Origin: JBOHSA01 sp050732995
GTDB lineage: Bacteria; Gemmatimonadota; Gemmatimonadetes; Gemmatimonadales; GWC2-71-9
Length of the DNA stretch: 22,911 bases
Reading direction: 5' to 3'
Assembly: GCA_050732995.1 (NCBI GenBank)
Contig: JBOHSA010000079.1
Coordinates: forward strand, 1-22,911
Of the stretch, positions 14,382-21,835 are shown one piece after another. The position numbers were made by a program, and so were the translations under genes. The stretch's first letter is position 1. Each line of letters starts with the position of its first letter. The notes beneath the pieces are model-generated. The model saw only the letters and a program-made list of their open reading frames with translations. It was not told where the DNA came from and did no database searches.

Positions 14382-17102
14382 ATGCTCTTGCTGGCCCTGC
14401 TGCTCCAGGTCTCTCCCCCTCCCCCCCCCCCGGCCCCGACGGCTCCGGCCCTCGTCGACACCTCGCTACTCCGTCATGCGGACGGCCGGGTAGCGCGCAC
14501 GGTCGCTGCGGCGCGCACGCCCCGCGCCCCCCAGCTCGACGGCCGGCTGACCGAAGCTGCCTGGACCCTGGCGAGTCCCGCGACCGGCTTCACGCAAATG
14601 GATCCGCACGAGGGGCAGCCCGCATCCGAATCGACCATGGTGTACATCGTGTACGACGACGTCGCGATCTATGTGGGCGCGCGCCTGTGGGATAGCGAGC
14701 CGCACCGGGTCGAGCGCCGCCTCAGCCGGCGCGACGGCTTCGTCGAGAGCGACAAGTTCTTCGTCAACTTCGACAGCTATCACGACCACCGCTCGGCGTT
14801 CGAGTTCGCCGTCACGCCCGCCGGTGTGAAGCAGGACGACATTACCAGCAACGACTTCTTTTTCGGGGACCGCTCCTGGGACCCCGTGTGGGACGTCGCG
14901 ACCACCGTCGATTCGCTCGGCTGGACGGTGGAGATGCGGATTCCCTTCTCCCAGCTCCGCTTCCCCCCGGTGCGGGAGCAGCTCTGGGGGGTCCAGTTCT
15001 TCCGCACCGTGTTCCGCAAGAACGAGCAGACCATGTTCGAGTTCAAGCGGAAGGACGAGACCGGGTATGCCTCGCGCTTCGCCCACCTCGTCGGGCTGCG
15101 CGACATCCCGCCCCCCAAACGGCTCGAGGTGCTCCCCTATACCGTGGCGCGCGGCACGCACCACCGGCAGGACGACCTCGCGGACCCGTTCGACGACGGC
15201 AGCGTCTATTTCGGCGGCGCCGGGCTCGACGTGAAGTACGGGGTGACGTCCAACCTCACGCTCGACGCCACGTTCAACCCCGATTTCGGGCAGGTGGAAG
15301 CGGACCCGGCGGTCGTGAACCTCACGGCGTTCGAGCTTTCGTTCGAGGAGCGCCGGCCCTTTTTCGTGGAGGGGGCCAACATCTTCGAGTACGGGCCGAG
15401 CGGTGGGTTCATTTTCTTCGGGGGGACGCCGCGCATGTTTTACACGCGCCGGATCGGGCGTCCGCCGGTCCTCGACGTCAACGCCCCGAGCGGCGGCTAC
15501 GTGGACGCGCCAGGCAACAGCACCATCCTCGGCGCCGCGAAGCTCTCGGGCCGCACGGCGGCCGGCTGGTCGGTCGGCGTGCTCGATGCCGTCACCGCCC
15601 GCGAGCACGCGACGGTCGATTCGGCCGGCGTGCGCCGCTCGATCGAGACGGAGCCGCTCACCAACTACTTCGTGGGACGCCTGCGGCGCGAATTCGGCGG
15701 CGGGCGCTCCGCCGTCGGGATCCTCGCCACCGCCGTCAACCGGGACATCGAGACCGCGGACCTCCGCAGGCTCCGGTCCCAGGCGTACGCTGCCGGGATC
15801 GACTTCCTGCACAAGTGGGGGAACAACGCGTACGCCGTTACGGGCTCGCTGGAGCTCGCCCACGTGCGGGGCGACACTCTGGCGATTCAGGCCACGCAGC
15901 GCTTCCCCTCGCGGTATTACCAGCGCCCCGACGCGCAGGCGTTCGAATACCGGCCCGACCGCACGTCGCTCACGGGCGTGTCGGCCGACTTCACCGTGAA
16001 CAAAGAAGGGGGCAACACGAACTGGGGGATCGGCGGGAGCACGACGACCCCGGGGTTCGAGGTGAACGACCTCGGCTTTCAGACACGGGTCGACCGGATC
16101 AGCGCGGCCACCTTCCTCGGCCATCGGTGGACCAAGCCCGGAAAGGTGTTTCGCCAGGCTTCGGTCAGTTTCTCCACCGGACCGAGCTGGAACTACGACG
16201 GCGACCCGATCCAGCGATCCCTTTCGATGTTCCACTTCGGGCAGTTCCTGAACTACTGGGGCTACAACGTGTTCGTGAACCGGACCCTGCAGGTGTTGGA
16301 CGACCGCCTGACGCGCGGTGGCCCCGCGACGGAGGAGCCGGCCGCCTGGTTCGGCTTCATCGGTTTCTTCTCGGACGGCCGACAGGCCGTGACCGGCGGG
16401 GGGAACGCCTCCTACAACGAAGATGCGACCGGCGGCTGGTTCCTCAATCTGGGCCCCAACCTCTCGGTGCGCCCGAGCGGGGCCGTCACACTGAGTGTCT
16501 CGCCCAGCTACTTCACGGGACGGACGACCGCGCAGTTCGTGCGGGCGCAAACCGATGCGTTCGCCACCGCGACCTACGGGCGGCGCTACATCTTCGGCAC
16601 GCTGCGCCAGCGCGGCGTGGACGTGACCGTGCGACTCAACCTCACGATGTCGCCGACGCTCACCTTTCAGCTCTACGCCCAGCCGTTCACCTTCGCGGGG
16701 AACTTCGGGGAGTTCAAGGAGCTGCGGGCGCCGCGCACCTTCGCCTTCGACGTCTACGGGGTCGACAATGGTTCGACGCTCACCCCCGGCGACCCCGCGG
16801 TCTGTGGTGGTGCCGGCCCGACCGAGTGCTACGGCATCGATCCCGACGGGGGCGCGGGCCCGGCACCCGGGTTCGCGCTGTCCAACCCCGATTTCCGCAC
16901 GCGCTCGCTCCAGAGCAACGCCGTGCTGCGCTGGGAGTATCGGCCGGGGTCCACCCTGTTCCTCGTCTGGACGCAGCACCGGGGCAGTTTCGTCCCCTAC
17001 GACCCGGCGTTCAGCGCGCGCCGCGACCTGGTGGACGAACTGCTGCTCGACCGCCCCACGAACGTGTTTCTGGTGAAGCTGAACTACTGGCTGAGCCTGT
17101 AA
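14382..17102 (+). CDS. DUF5916 outer-membrane protein with CBM9-like domain
   Basis: A 906-residue exported protein. A short signal-like start (MLLLALLLQV) is followed by a Pro run coded by a C11 tract. Residues about 40-210 match the carbohydrate-binding family 9-like domain (RAPQLDGRLTEAAW near the start, then VYDDVAIYVGARLWD and ending WTVEMRIPFSQLRF). The rest fits DUF5916: FFRTVFRKNEQTMFEF, LDATFNPDFGQVEADPAVVNLTAFE, ERRPFFVEGANIFEYG, and many alternating amphipathic strands with aromatic ends, finishing KLNYWLSL as in outer-membrane barrels. Such proteins are common in Bacteroidota and Gemmatimonadota; the substrate is not known to me. GAGG at 14371-14374 precedes the ATG. The 106-base gap before it shows no promoter I would defend. 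Confidence 0.87.
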   Translation: MLLLALLLQVSPPPPPPAPTAPALVDTSLLRHADGRVARTVAAARTPRAPQLDGRLTEAAWTLASPATGFTQMDPHEGQPASESTMVYIVYDDVAIYVGARLWDSEPHRVERRLSRRDGFVESDKFFVNFDSYHDHRSAFEFAVTPAGVKQDDITSNDFFFGDRSWDPVWDVATTVDSLGWTVEMRIPFSQLRFPPVREQLWGVQFFRTVFRKNEQTMFEFKRKDETGYASRFAHLVGLRDIPPPKRLEVLPYTVARGTHHRQDDLADPFDDGSVYFGGAGLDVKYGVTSNLTLDATFNPDFGQVEADPAVVNLTAFELSFEERRPFFVEGANIFEYGPSGGFIFFGGTPRMFYTRRIGRPPVLDVNAPSGGYVDAPGNSTILGAAKLSGRTAAGWSVGVLDAVTAREHATVDSAGVRRSIETEPLTNYFVGRLRREFGGGRSAVGILATAVNRDIETADLRRLRSQAYAAGIDFLHKWGNNAYAVTGSLELAHVRGDTLAIQATQRFPSRYYQRPDAQAFEYRPDRTSLTGVSADFTVNKEGGNTNWGIGGSTTTPGFEVNDLGFQTRVDRISAATFLGHRWTKPGKVFRQASVSFSTGPSWNYDGDPIQRSLSMFHFGQFLNYWGYNVFVNRTLQVLDDRLTRGGPATEEPAAWFGFIGFFSDGRQAVTGGGNASYNEDATGGWFLNLGPNLSVRPSGAVTLSVSPSYFTGRTTAQFVRAQTDAFATATYGRRYIFGTLRQRGVDVTVRLNLTMSPTLTFQLYAQPFTFAGNFGEFKELRAPRTFAFDVYGVDNGSTLTPGDPAVCGGAGPTECYGIDPDGGAGPAPGFALSNPDFRTRSLQSNAVLRWEYRPGSTLFLVWTQHRGSFVPYDPAFSARRDLVDELLLDRPTNVFLVKLNYWLSL
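14421..14431. repeat. C11 tract at the 5' end of the DUF5916 gene
   Basis: Eleven C in a row, codons about 14-17, just behind the hydrophobic start of the protein. The frame is open through it here. Slippage would switch the outer-membrane protein off or on. Confidence 0.8.
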
Positions 17103-17125
17103 CTACGTGGGCGGTGGGGAGTGGG

Positions 17126-17166
17126 GCGTGGGCTCCTCTCCCACCCCCACCACACACTTCCCACGC
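17126..17166. repeat. G-rich inverted-repeat element, copy 2
   Basis: GCGTGGG(C) at 17126-17133 and TCCCACGC at 17159-17166 are the same ends as in copy 1 at 10416-10518. The 13-base motif TGTGTGGTGGGGG is present exactly, on the minus strand, at 17144-17156. Left of it GGTGGGGAGTGGG (17113-17125) can pair with CCCACCCCCACC (17140-17151), a strong hairpin right after the DUF5916 stop and before ydcF. Confidence 0.55.
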
Positions 17167-17181
17167 CGTTATGTTGTTGCC

Positions 17182-17784
17182 ATGTCGTTCTGGAGTTTGC
17201 GCCGCGGCGTCGTCGCGGCGATCGTGACAGCCCTCGGCCTGCTGCTGGGCTGGGCGGCGGTCGTGCTGGCCGTGGCGATCAACGCGTCGCGCGACCAGCC
17301 CGCCACCGCCGACGCGATCGTCGTGCTGGGCGCCGCCCAGTACAACGGGCGCCCCTCCCCCGTCTTCCGGGCACGCCTCGACCACGCAGCCGCCTTGTAT
17401 CAGCGCGGCTCGGCAGCGGTCGTCCTCGTCACCGGAGGCGTGGGCCTAGGCGATACGTTGAGCGAAGCGGAGGTGGGACGCCGCTACCTCGTGCAGGGTG
17501 GGCTGCCCGCCGACGCCGTGACGGCGCTCCCCGCCGCCGCGACGACCTACGCCTCGCTCCGGGGTGTGGCACGCTGGTTCCAGGGACGCGAGAGCCGGCG
17601 CGTTCTGTTCGTGAGCGACGGCTTTCACATGCTGCGGCTCCGCATTCTCGCCCGTCGCCTCAAACTCGCACCGTTCACGTCGGCCGCTCCTGGGTCTCCG
17701 ATCCGGTCCAGCGCCCGCCAGAACACGACCTACATGCTGGCCGAGGGGCTCAAGGTGCCGTTCGCCTGGGCCTTCCAACGCTGA
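17182..17784 (+). CDS. YdcF-like DUF218 membrane-anchored protein
   Basis: Encodes 200 residues with an N-terminal membrane helix (about 9-32) and a DUF218/YdcF-type domain facing the periplasm. Typical segments are ADAIVVLGAAQYNGRPSPVFRARLDHA at about 43-70, VVLVTGGVG, EAEVGRRYLVQGGLP with the conserved Glu, TTYASLRGVA and RRVLFVSDGFHMLR. Relatives include SanA/YdcF, linked to cell-envelope barrier function; the chemistry of the family is unsettled. I chose ATG 17182 because the membrane helix starts there and the upstream part of the frame lies in the G-rich repeat. The Nudix gene follows after 10 bases, probably in the same unit. Confidence 0.85.
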   Translation: MSFWSLRRGVVAAIVTALGLLLGWAAVVLAVAINASRDQPATADAIVVLGAAQYNGRPSPVFRARLDHAAALYQRGSAAVVLVTGGVGLGDTLSEAEVGRRYLVQGGLPADAVTALPAAATTYASLRGVARWFQGRESRRVLFVSDGFHMLRLRILARRLKLAPFTSAAPGSPIRSSARQNTTYMLAEGLKVPFAWAFQR

Positions 17785-17794
17785 GAGGTGCCTG

Positions 17795-18334
17795 ATGCAG
17801 CTCGCCAGCCGGCGCGTCTTCACAGGCCGGGTCATCGGGCTCGACGTCGATACCGTCCGCTACCCCGACGGTACCACAGGCGAGATGGAGATGATACGGC
17901 ACCCGGGGGCGGCCGCCGTGGTGCCGATCGCTTCCGATCCGACCGGCGCCGATCCCACGCTGCTGTTGATCAAGCAGTACCGCTACGCCGCCGGTGGGAA
18001 TGTGTGGGAGATCCCCGCCGGCCGGCTCGGGCCGGATGAGGACCCCGCGACCTGTGCCCGCCGTGAGCTGCTCGAGGAAGTGGGAGTGACCGCCGGGCGC
18101 CTGGAGCATCTTACTACTATCTGGACCACACCCGGGTTCACCGACGAACGCATTCATCTCTTCTGGGCCGCCGACCTGAAGGCCGGGGTCCATGCGCGGG
18201 AGCACGACGAGTTCATCGAGGTGGTGCCGCGGCACCTGTCGGACGTGCTCGACGGAATTCGCGCAGGCGAGGTGTGTGACGGTAAAACGGTCTCAGCCAT
18301 CCTCTACCTGGCGAGGTTCACTTTGAGAGTGTAG
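17795..18334 (+). CDS. Nudix hydrolase, ADP-ribose pyrophosphatase type
   Basis: Encodes 179 residues. The Nudix box is complete at 76-97: Gly76, five residues, Glu82, seven residues, Arg90-Glu91-Leu92-x-Glu94-Glu95-x-Gly97. These glutamates bind the metal that helps cleave nucleoside diphosphate-linked substrates. The upstream pattern HPGAAAVVPI and LLIKQYRYAAGGNVWEIPAG is that of the NudF/ADP-ribose pyrophosphatase group, and TTIWTTPGFTDERIHLFWA is the usual downstream segment. Cytoplasmic; a likely job is removal of ADP-ribose. AGAGGTG at 17784-17790 supports the ATG at 17795. Substrate assignment is from family resemblance only. Confidence 0.9.
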   Translation: MQLASRRVFTGRVIGLDVDTVRYPDGTTGEMEMIRHPGAAAVVPIASDPTGADPTLLLIKQYRYAAGGNVWEIPAGRLGPDEDPATCARRELLEEVGVTAGRLEHLTTIWTTPGFTDERIHLFWAADLKAGVHAREHDEFIEVVPRHLSDVLDGIRAGEVCDGKTVSAILYLARFTLRV

Positions 18335-18391
18335 CCTTGCGCTGTCCCTGGCGGAGGACAAGATTGGCGCAGGCCAAGTTAGCTGTCAAAC

Positions 18392-18420
18392 CGTAACGTG
18401 CTTGCGATCATCGCCTTACG
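18392..18420. promoter_or_regulatory. Nested palindrome upstream of the second sigma gene
   Basis: GCGATCATCGC (18404-18414) is a perfect 5-1-5 palindrome, flanked by CGTAA (18392-18396) and its inverse TTACG (18416-18420). The 157-187-base gap between the Nudix and sigma genes is less GC-rich than its neighbours and must hold the promoter, but I find no convincing -35/-10 pair. Confidence 0.35.
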
Positions 18421-18521
18421 ATAACGACATCCCTAGGTATGGTTTCTGCCGTAGCGTGAAATGACGGGAGGCACGTCGTCTAGCGTCCTTTATGTTTCCG
18501 TCTGAAACGCTGGAGTACGCC

Positions 18522-19175
18522 ATGCGGGTTGCCCTAAAAAGCAGGCCACAGATCGATGGAGCGGGAGAGTCGGCGCGGGCCGTCGACCGGCAGACCCTCC
18601 ACGAGCTCGAGGACGGGCGCGTGGTGCAGCGGCACCTGGGCGGCGACCCGCAGGCGTTCGGGGCCCTCGTGGACCGCTACCAGACCCGCTTGCTCAATTT
18701 CATCAACCGCACGATCGGTGACCGGGAACGGGCCGAGGACCTGGTACAGGAGGTCTTCATCCGCGTGTTCCGACACCTGCACCGGTTCGATCAGACCAAG
18801 AAGTTCTCGACCTGGATCTACACGATCGCGTCGAACCTAGCCAAGAACGAGCTCCGGAACCGGAGCCGGAACCCCCTGGTCTTGTTCCAGACCATCAAGA
18901 AGAACTGGGAAGCCGATCACCGGCCGCTCCAATTCGAGGACACGACCGCGCGACCGGACGATCTCTACCGCAAGCGCTACCTCAAGGATGCCGTCACCCA
19001 GTGCGTCGGCCAGTTGCCCGAACATCACCGAGCAGTGTTTGTCCTGCGGGAGCTCGAAGGCAAGAGCTACCAGGAGATTGCCGAGATAACGGGCTGCAAC
19101 CTGGGAACAGTGAAAAGCCGCCTCAACCGGGCCCGGAACAGTTTCGCCCATCTCATCGGGCCCATGCTGGACTAA
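18522..19175 (+). CDS. ECF sigma factor (RpoE-like)
   Basis: A 217-residue sigma-70 family factor. After a 30-residue extension comes region 2 (VVQRHLGGDPQAFGALVDRYQ.., AEDLVQEVFIRVFRHL, KKFSTWIYTIASNLAKNELR). Region 4 follows (LPEHHRAVFVLRELEGKSYQEIAEITGCNLGTVKSRLNRAR). The linker between them is longer and more basic than in the sigma factor at 10612, and the two proteins are clearly different groups. I prefer ATG 18522, preceded by GGAG at 18512-18515; an in-frame ATG at 18492 would add ten residues but has no ribosome site. A zinc-finger anti-sigma gene follows after 150 bases. Confidence 0.92.
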   Translation: MRVALKSRPQIDGAGESARAVDRQTLHELEDGRVVQRHLGGDPQAFGALVDRYQTRLLNFINRTIGDRERAEDLVQEVFIRVFRHLHRFDQTKKFSTWIYTIASNLAKNELRNRSRNPLVLFQTIKKNWEADHRPLQFEDTTARPDDLYRKRYLKDAVTQCVGQLPEHHRAVFVLRELEGKSYQEIAEITGCNLGTVKSRLNRARNSFAHLIGPMLD

Positions 19176-19190
19176 GCCCAGCCACCCCTT

Positions 19191-19207
19191 GCTCCCCTGC
19201 GGGGAGC
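19191..19207 (+). terminator. Perfect 7-bp hairpin after the sigma gene
   Basis: GCTCCCC (19191-19197) pairs with GGGGAGC (19201-19207) around a TGC loop, 16 bases after the sigma stop. It is followed by purines, not T, so it is not a standard Rho-independent terminator. It could slow transcription or protect the upstream mRNA end, lowering anti-sigma expression. Confidence 0.35.
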
Positions 19208-19282
19208 GGAGGGGAGGGGGGGGGGGGAGAGGGGGGAGGGGAAAGGGGAGGGAGAAGGGAGGGGGGAGGGGGAAGGGGGGGA
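19208..19282 (+). repeat. 75-base uninterrupted purine (G/A) tract
   Basis: From 19208 to 19282 the plus strand contains only G and A, with twelve G in a row at 19216-19227 and many GGGG or longer blocks. Such tracts can form G-quadruplexes in DNA or RNA, or triplex DNA. It lies between the sigma gene and its anti-sigma gene, both read in the G-rich direction. Confidence 0.9.
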
Positions 19283-19325
19283 CCTCGGGAACTCCATCGG
19301 TCCCCCGCGGTACTAAGCCCACCTG

Positions 19326-19811
19326 ATGGACTGCGCTCAGTTTCTCAATCGCTACACCGACTTCCGCGATGGGCTGATCAGCGCCTCGCGCGAGCGCCGC
19401 AACTTCGAGCGCCACCTCGCGTGTTGCGCCCGATGCCGCGATTACGACGCGGCGGTGCGTCTGGGCGTACGGGCGCTGCAGTCGGTCGAGACGATCCATC
19501 CGTCGCCCGATTTCCGCCGCCGACTGGAGCGGCGTCTCGATCGCGAGCGGGCGGCGACCGGACCGGTGTTGGCGGGGCGGGCGGGCGTCGCCGCGGCCCT
19601 GCTGTTCGCCGTAGCGCTGAGTCTAGTGGCGCTGGAAGGGGTGGTCCGGCGGCCGCAGATGGCGCGCGCGCCCGCCCTGCCACCCGTGCCCTTCCCCCAG
19701 CCCGTGGCCCAGGCCGGCGTGCCGTTCGTCACCTTCCAGGATCCGCGGGCGGGCGTGGCGCCGAGCCCGTACGGCGCCCTTCAGATCGAGCCCGTCAGCG
19801 CCGGTCGCTAG
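19326..19811 (+). CDS. Zinc-finger anti-sigma factor
   Basis: A 161-residue single-span membrane protein. The N-terminal 40 residues hold the zinc-type motif His30-x3-Cys34-x2-Cys37 with a Cys at 3 and an extra Cys33, the signature of the zf-HC2/ZAS anti-sigma domain that holds ECF sigma factors. A membrane helix lies at about 85-104 (AGVAAALLFAVALSLVALEG), and the short Pro-rich periplasmic part (105-161) has no known domain. It follows the sigma gene at 18522 on the same strand and is very probably its inhibitor. Unlike most such pairs, the two genes are separated by 150 bases with a hairpin and a purine tract. Confidence 0.85.
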   Translation: MDCAQFLNRYTDFRDGLISASRERRNFERHLACCARCRDYDAAVRLGVRALQSVETIHPSPDFRRRLERRLDRERAATGPVLAGRAGVAAALLFAVALSLVALEGVVRRPQMARAPALPPVPFPQPVAQAGVPFVTFQDPRAGVAPSPYGALQIEPVSAGR

Positions 19812-19883
19812 CCGCCCCCGTCGTGCGGGCGCGCGCGCGCCCACCTTTCTTCCCCTATGTGCCAGCGGTAACTTCCGACCGAT

Positions 19884-20954
19884 ATGGGAGTTCTCGCCTT
19901 CGACACGCTCTTGCGAGGCCTCAAGCGGGGGGGGGGAGGCGGGGCAGGCCCGCTCGACCCGGTCTATTATCTCCATGGGGACGAGGACGTCCTGAAGGAC
20001 GAGGCGATCCAGGCTCTGCTGGAGGCCGCCCTCGACCCTGGGACCCGCGACTTCAATCTCGACCAGCGCTGCGCCGAGGACCTCGACCCGCAGGGCTTCG
20101 ACGCCCTGGTGAACACTCCCCCAATGCTCGCCGGCCGCCGCGCGGTGATCGTCCGGGGCGTAGAGCTGTTGAAGAGGAAGGCGGCCGTTCGGGCGGCGCT
20201 GCTCCGCTATCTCGCCACGCCCAACCCGACCACCCTCCTCGTCCTCGTCCAAGGCGCGGCGGAGAAACCCGAGGCCGACATCGCCGCTCGCGCCACCGCC
20301 GTCGAGGCCGAGCGGCTATCCCCCGATCGGGTGCCGCGCTGGCTCGCGCACCGCGCGCGACACCTCGGTGTCGCCATCGAGCCGGCGGCGGCGGAGCTCT
20401 TGGCCGTAGCGGTGGAGCACGACCTCACGGCGCTCGTGCCGGAGCTGAACAAGCTGGCGGGCCTCGCCGCCGATCGGCCGATCACGCCGGCGGACGTTCG
20501 GGCGCTGGTCGGCGTGCGGCACGGGGAGACGGTGTATGATCTGGTCGACGCGGCGCTCGAGCGCCGACCGGCGGTGGCGGCCCACCTGGTCGAGCCGATA
20601 CTGGCGCAGGCCGGCATGACGGGCGTGAAGCTCGTCACCGCGCTGGGCACGGCCTTCGTCGGCACGGCGCTGGCCCGCGCGGAGCTGGACGGGGGTGTGC
20701 CGCGCGCGCGGCTCGCCGACGCTGTGTTTCGGCATCTGCTCGCGGTCCGACCCTATGGCGTGCGGAATTGGAAGGACGAAGCGCGGCGCTGGGCCCGCGC
20801 GGCGGAGCGGTGGACCGGGGCCGAGCTGTCGCGCGCGCTGCGCCGCCTGCTCGCGGCGGACCGGGCGCTGAAAGGAACCACGGTCACCGACGACCGGGGG
20901 ATCGTGATGCAGCTGGTGCTGGAGCTCGGCGTGACGGCGCGGGAGGCGGCGTGA
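19884..20954 (+). CDS. holA: DNA polymerase III delta subunit
   Basis: Subunit of the clamp loader that opens the beta clamp at replication forks. The product is 356 residues, near the usual 340. The N-terminus VYYLHGDEDVLKDEAIQALLEAAL is the HolA signature. Weak AAA+-like folds follow (TPPMLAGRRAVIVRGVE, TTLLVLVQGAAEKP), then the helical lid region (ELLAVAVEHDLTALVPELNKLAGLA) and the C-terminal collar domain with ADRALKGTTV. A run of ten G (19927-19936) codes for a Gly stretch at 16-20. I see no ribosome site before ATG 19884. The stop overlaps the GTG of the next gene (GTGA). Confidence 0.9.
   Translation: MGVLAFDTLLRGLKRGGGGGAGPLDPVYYLHGDEDVLKDEAIQALLEAALDPGTRDFNLDQRCAEDLDPQGFDALVNTPPMLAGRRAVIVRGVELLKRKAAVRAALLRYLATPNPTTLLVLVQGAAEKPEADIAARATAVEAERLSPDRVPRWLAHRARHLGVAIEPAAAELLAVAVEHDLTALVPELNKLAGLAADRPITPADVRALVGVRHGETVYDLVDAALERRPAVAAHLVEPILAQAGMTGVKLVTALGTAFVGTALARAELDGGVPRARLADAVFRHLLAVRPYGVRNWKDEARRWARAAERWTGAELSRALRRLLAADRALKGTTVTDDRGIVMQLVLELGVTAREAA
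19927..19936. repeat. G10 tract early in holA
   Basis: Ten G at codons about 15-18 of holA, coding part of an RGGGGG stretch ahead of the conserved N-terminal motif. It is unusual in a replication gene that should be essential. Confidence 0.75.
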
Positions 20955-21835
20955 ACGCGGTCAGGCGGTCGGGCGGATTGGCGGTTGGCATCGCCGCGGC
21001 GCTGTTGACCGCCGGACCGGCCGACCGGCTGACCGCCCAAAGCGACCCCCGCTTGCAGGAAGCCATCCGCCTCGCCCAGGCCGGCCGGCAGGATTCGGGA
21101 ATCGCGCTGGTGAACCGCCTGCTCGCCGCGCTGCCGCCGGCGGACTCGCTCTACGCCGAGGCCCTGTACACGGCGGGGATTCTGTCGTTCAACCCGCGGA
21201 CCATCACGACCCACCTGCAGCGGGTGGTGGTCGAGTACGGCCGCTCGGCGTGGGCCGACGATGCGCTGCTGCGGCTCACCCAGTTCTATTTCGCGCAGGA
21301 CGACGCCGCGTCCACCGTGCAGACGGCCGAGCGGCTGCGGCGGGACTATCCCGACTCCCCGCTGCGGCCCCGCGCCGCGTTTCCCGCCGCCCGGGCCTAC
21401 TTCACCCTGCATGACGAGACCCAGGGCTGCGCCCTGATCCGGGAGGCGCTCGACGGCGCCGGGGAGGACGTGGAGTTCAAAAACCAGGTGAGCTTCTACG
21501 CAGCGCGCTGCGCGGCCGTCCCGCCGCCGGCCCCGGCGGCTTCTCTCCCGGCCCCCCCCCCTCCGGTCCCGACCGACAGTACCCGGCCCGCGGGACCCGC
21601 GAGTGCCGCGCCGACGTATGCCGTGCAGGTGCTCGCCGTGAAGCAAGTCAGCCAGGTAGACGAGATGCTTACCCGGCTGAAGGTAATGGGCTTCGACGCC
21701 CGGGTGGTGCGGGACACCAGCGGGTTGTTCAAAGTTCGAGTGGGGCGCTACCCGACGCGGGAGGAGGCGCAACGGGCGCAGGCACGGCTCAAGACACGCC
21801 TCGGGGGGCAGCCGTTCGTGGTGGAGGAGCCGTGA
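20951..21835 (+). CDS. Exported TPR-like protein with C-terminal SPOR domain
   Basis: Encodes 294 residues from a GTG that overlaps the holA stop; GGAGG at 20942-20946 supports it. The N-terminus has a signal-like segment (about 8-22, up to TAQ). Residues about 31-190 are helical and TPR-like (LQEAIRLAQAGRQDSGIALVN, ALYTAGILSFN, ADDALLRLTQFYFAQDD, ARAYFTLHD), as in YbgF-type proteins. A Pro-rich linker, with a C10 tract at 21552-21561, leads to a SPOR domain at about 222-291 (YAVQVLAVKQVSQVDEML.., LFKVRVGRYPTREEA). SPOR domains bind denuded peptidoglycan, mainly at division sites, so the protein probably acts in the periplasm on the cell wall. Its place between holA and mutS may reflect only operon packing. 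Confidence 0.83.
   Translation: MNAVRRSGGLAVGIAAALLTAGPADRLTAQSDPRLQEAIRLAQAGRQDSGIALVNRLLAALPPADSLYAEALYTAGILSFNPRTITTHLQRVVVEYGRSAWADDALLRLTQFYFAQDDAASTVQTAERLRRDYPDSPLRPRAAFPAARAYFTLHDETQGCALIREALDGAGEDVEFKNQVSFYAARCAAVPPPAPAASLPAPPPPVPTDSTRPAGPASAAPTYAVQVLAVKQVSQVDEMLTRLKVMGFDARVVRDTSGLFKVRVGRYPTREEAQRAQARLKTRLGGQPFVVEEP
21552..21561. repeat. C10 tract in the linker of the SPOR protein
   Basis: Ten C between the TPR-like part and the SPOR domain. Slippage would remove the SPOR domain. Confidence 0.75.

Noticed and set aside
11198..14461. Minus-strand open frame of 1087 codons opposite the sigma/HEAT operon
   Set aside because: It crosses four well-supported plus-strand genes, and its repeats mirror the HEAT repeats on the other strand. 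No own ribosome site or domain is visible.
14466..16979. Minus-strand open frame of 837 codons opposite the DUF5916 gene
   Set aside because: It is an antisense shadow with biased composition; the plus strand carries family motifs along its whole length.
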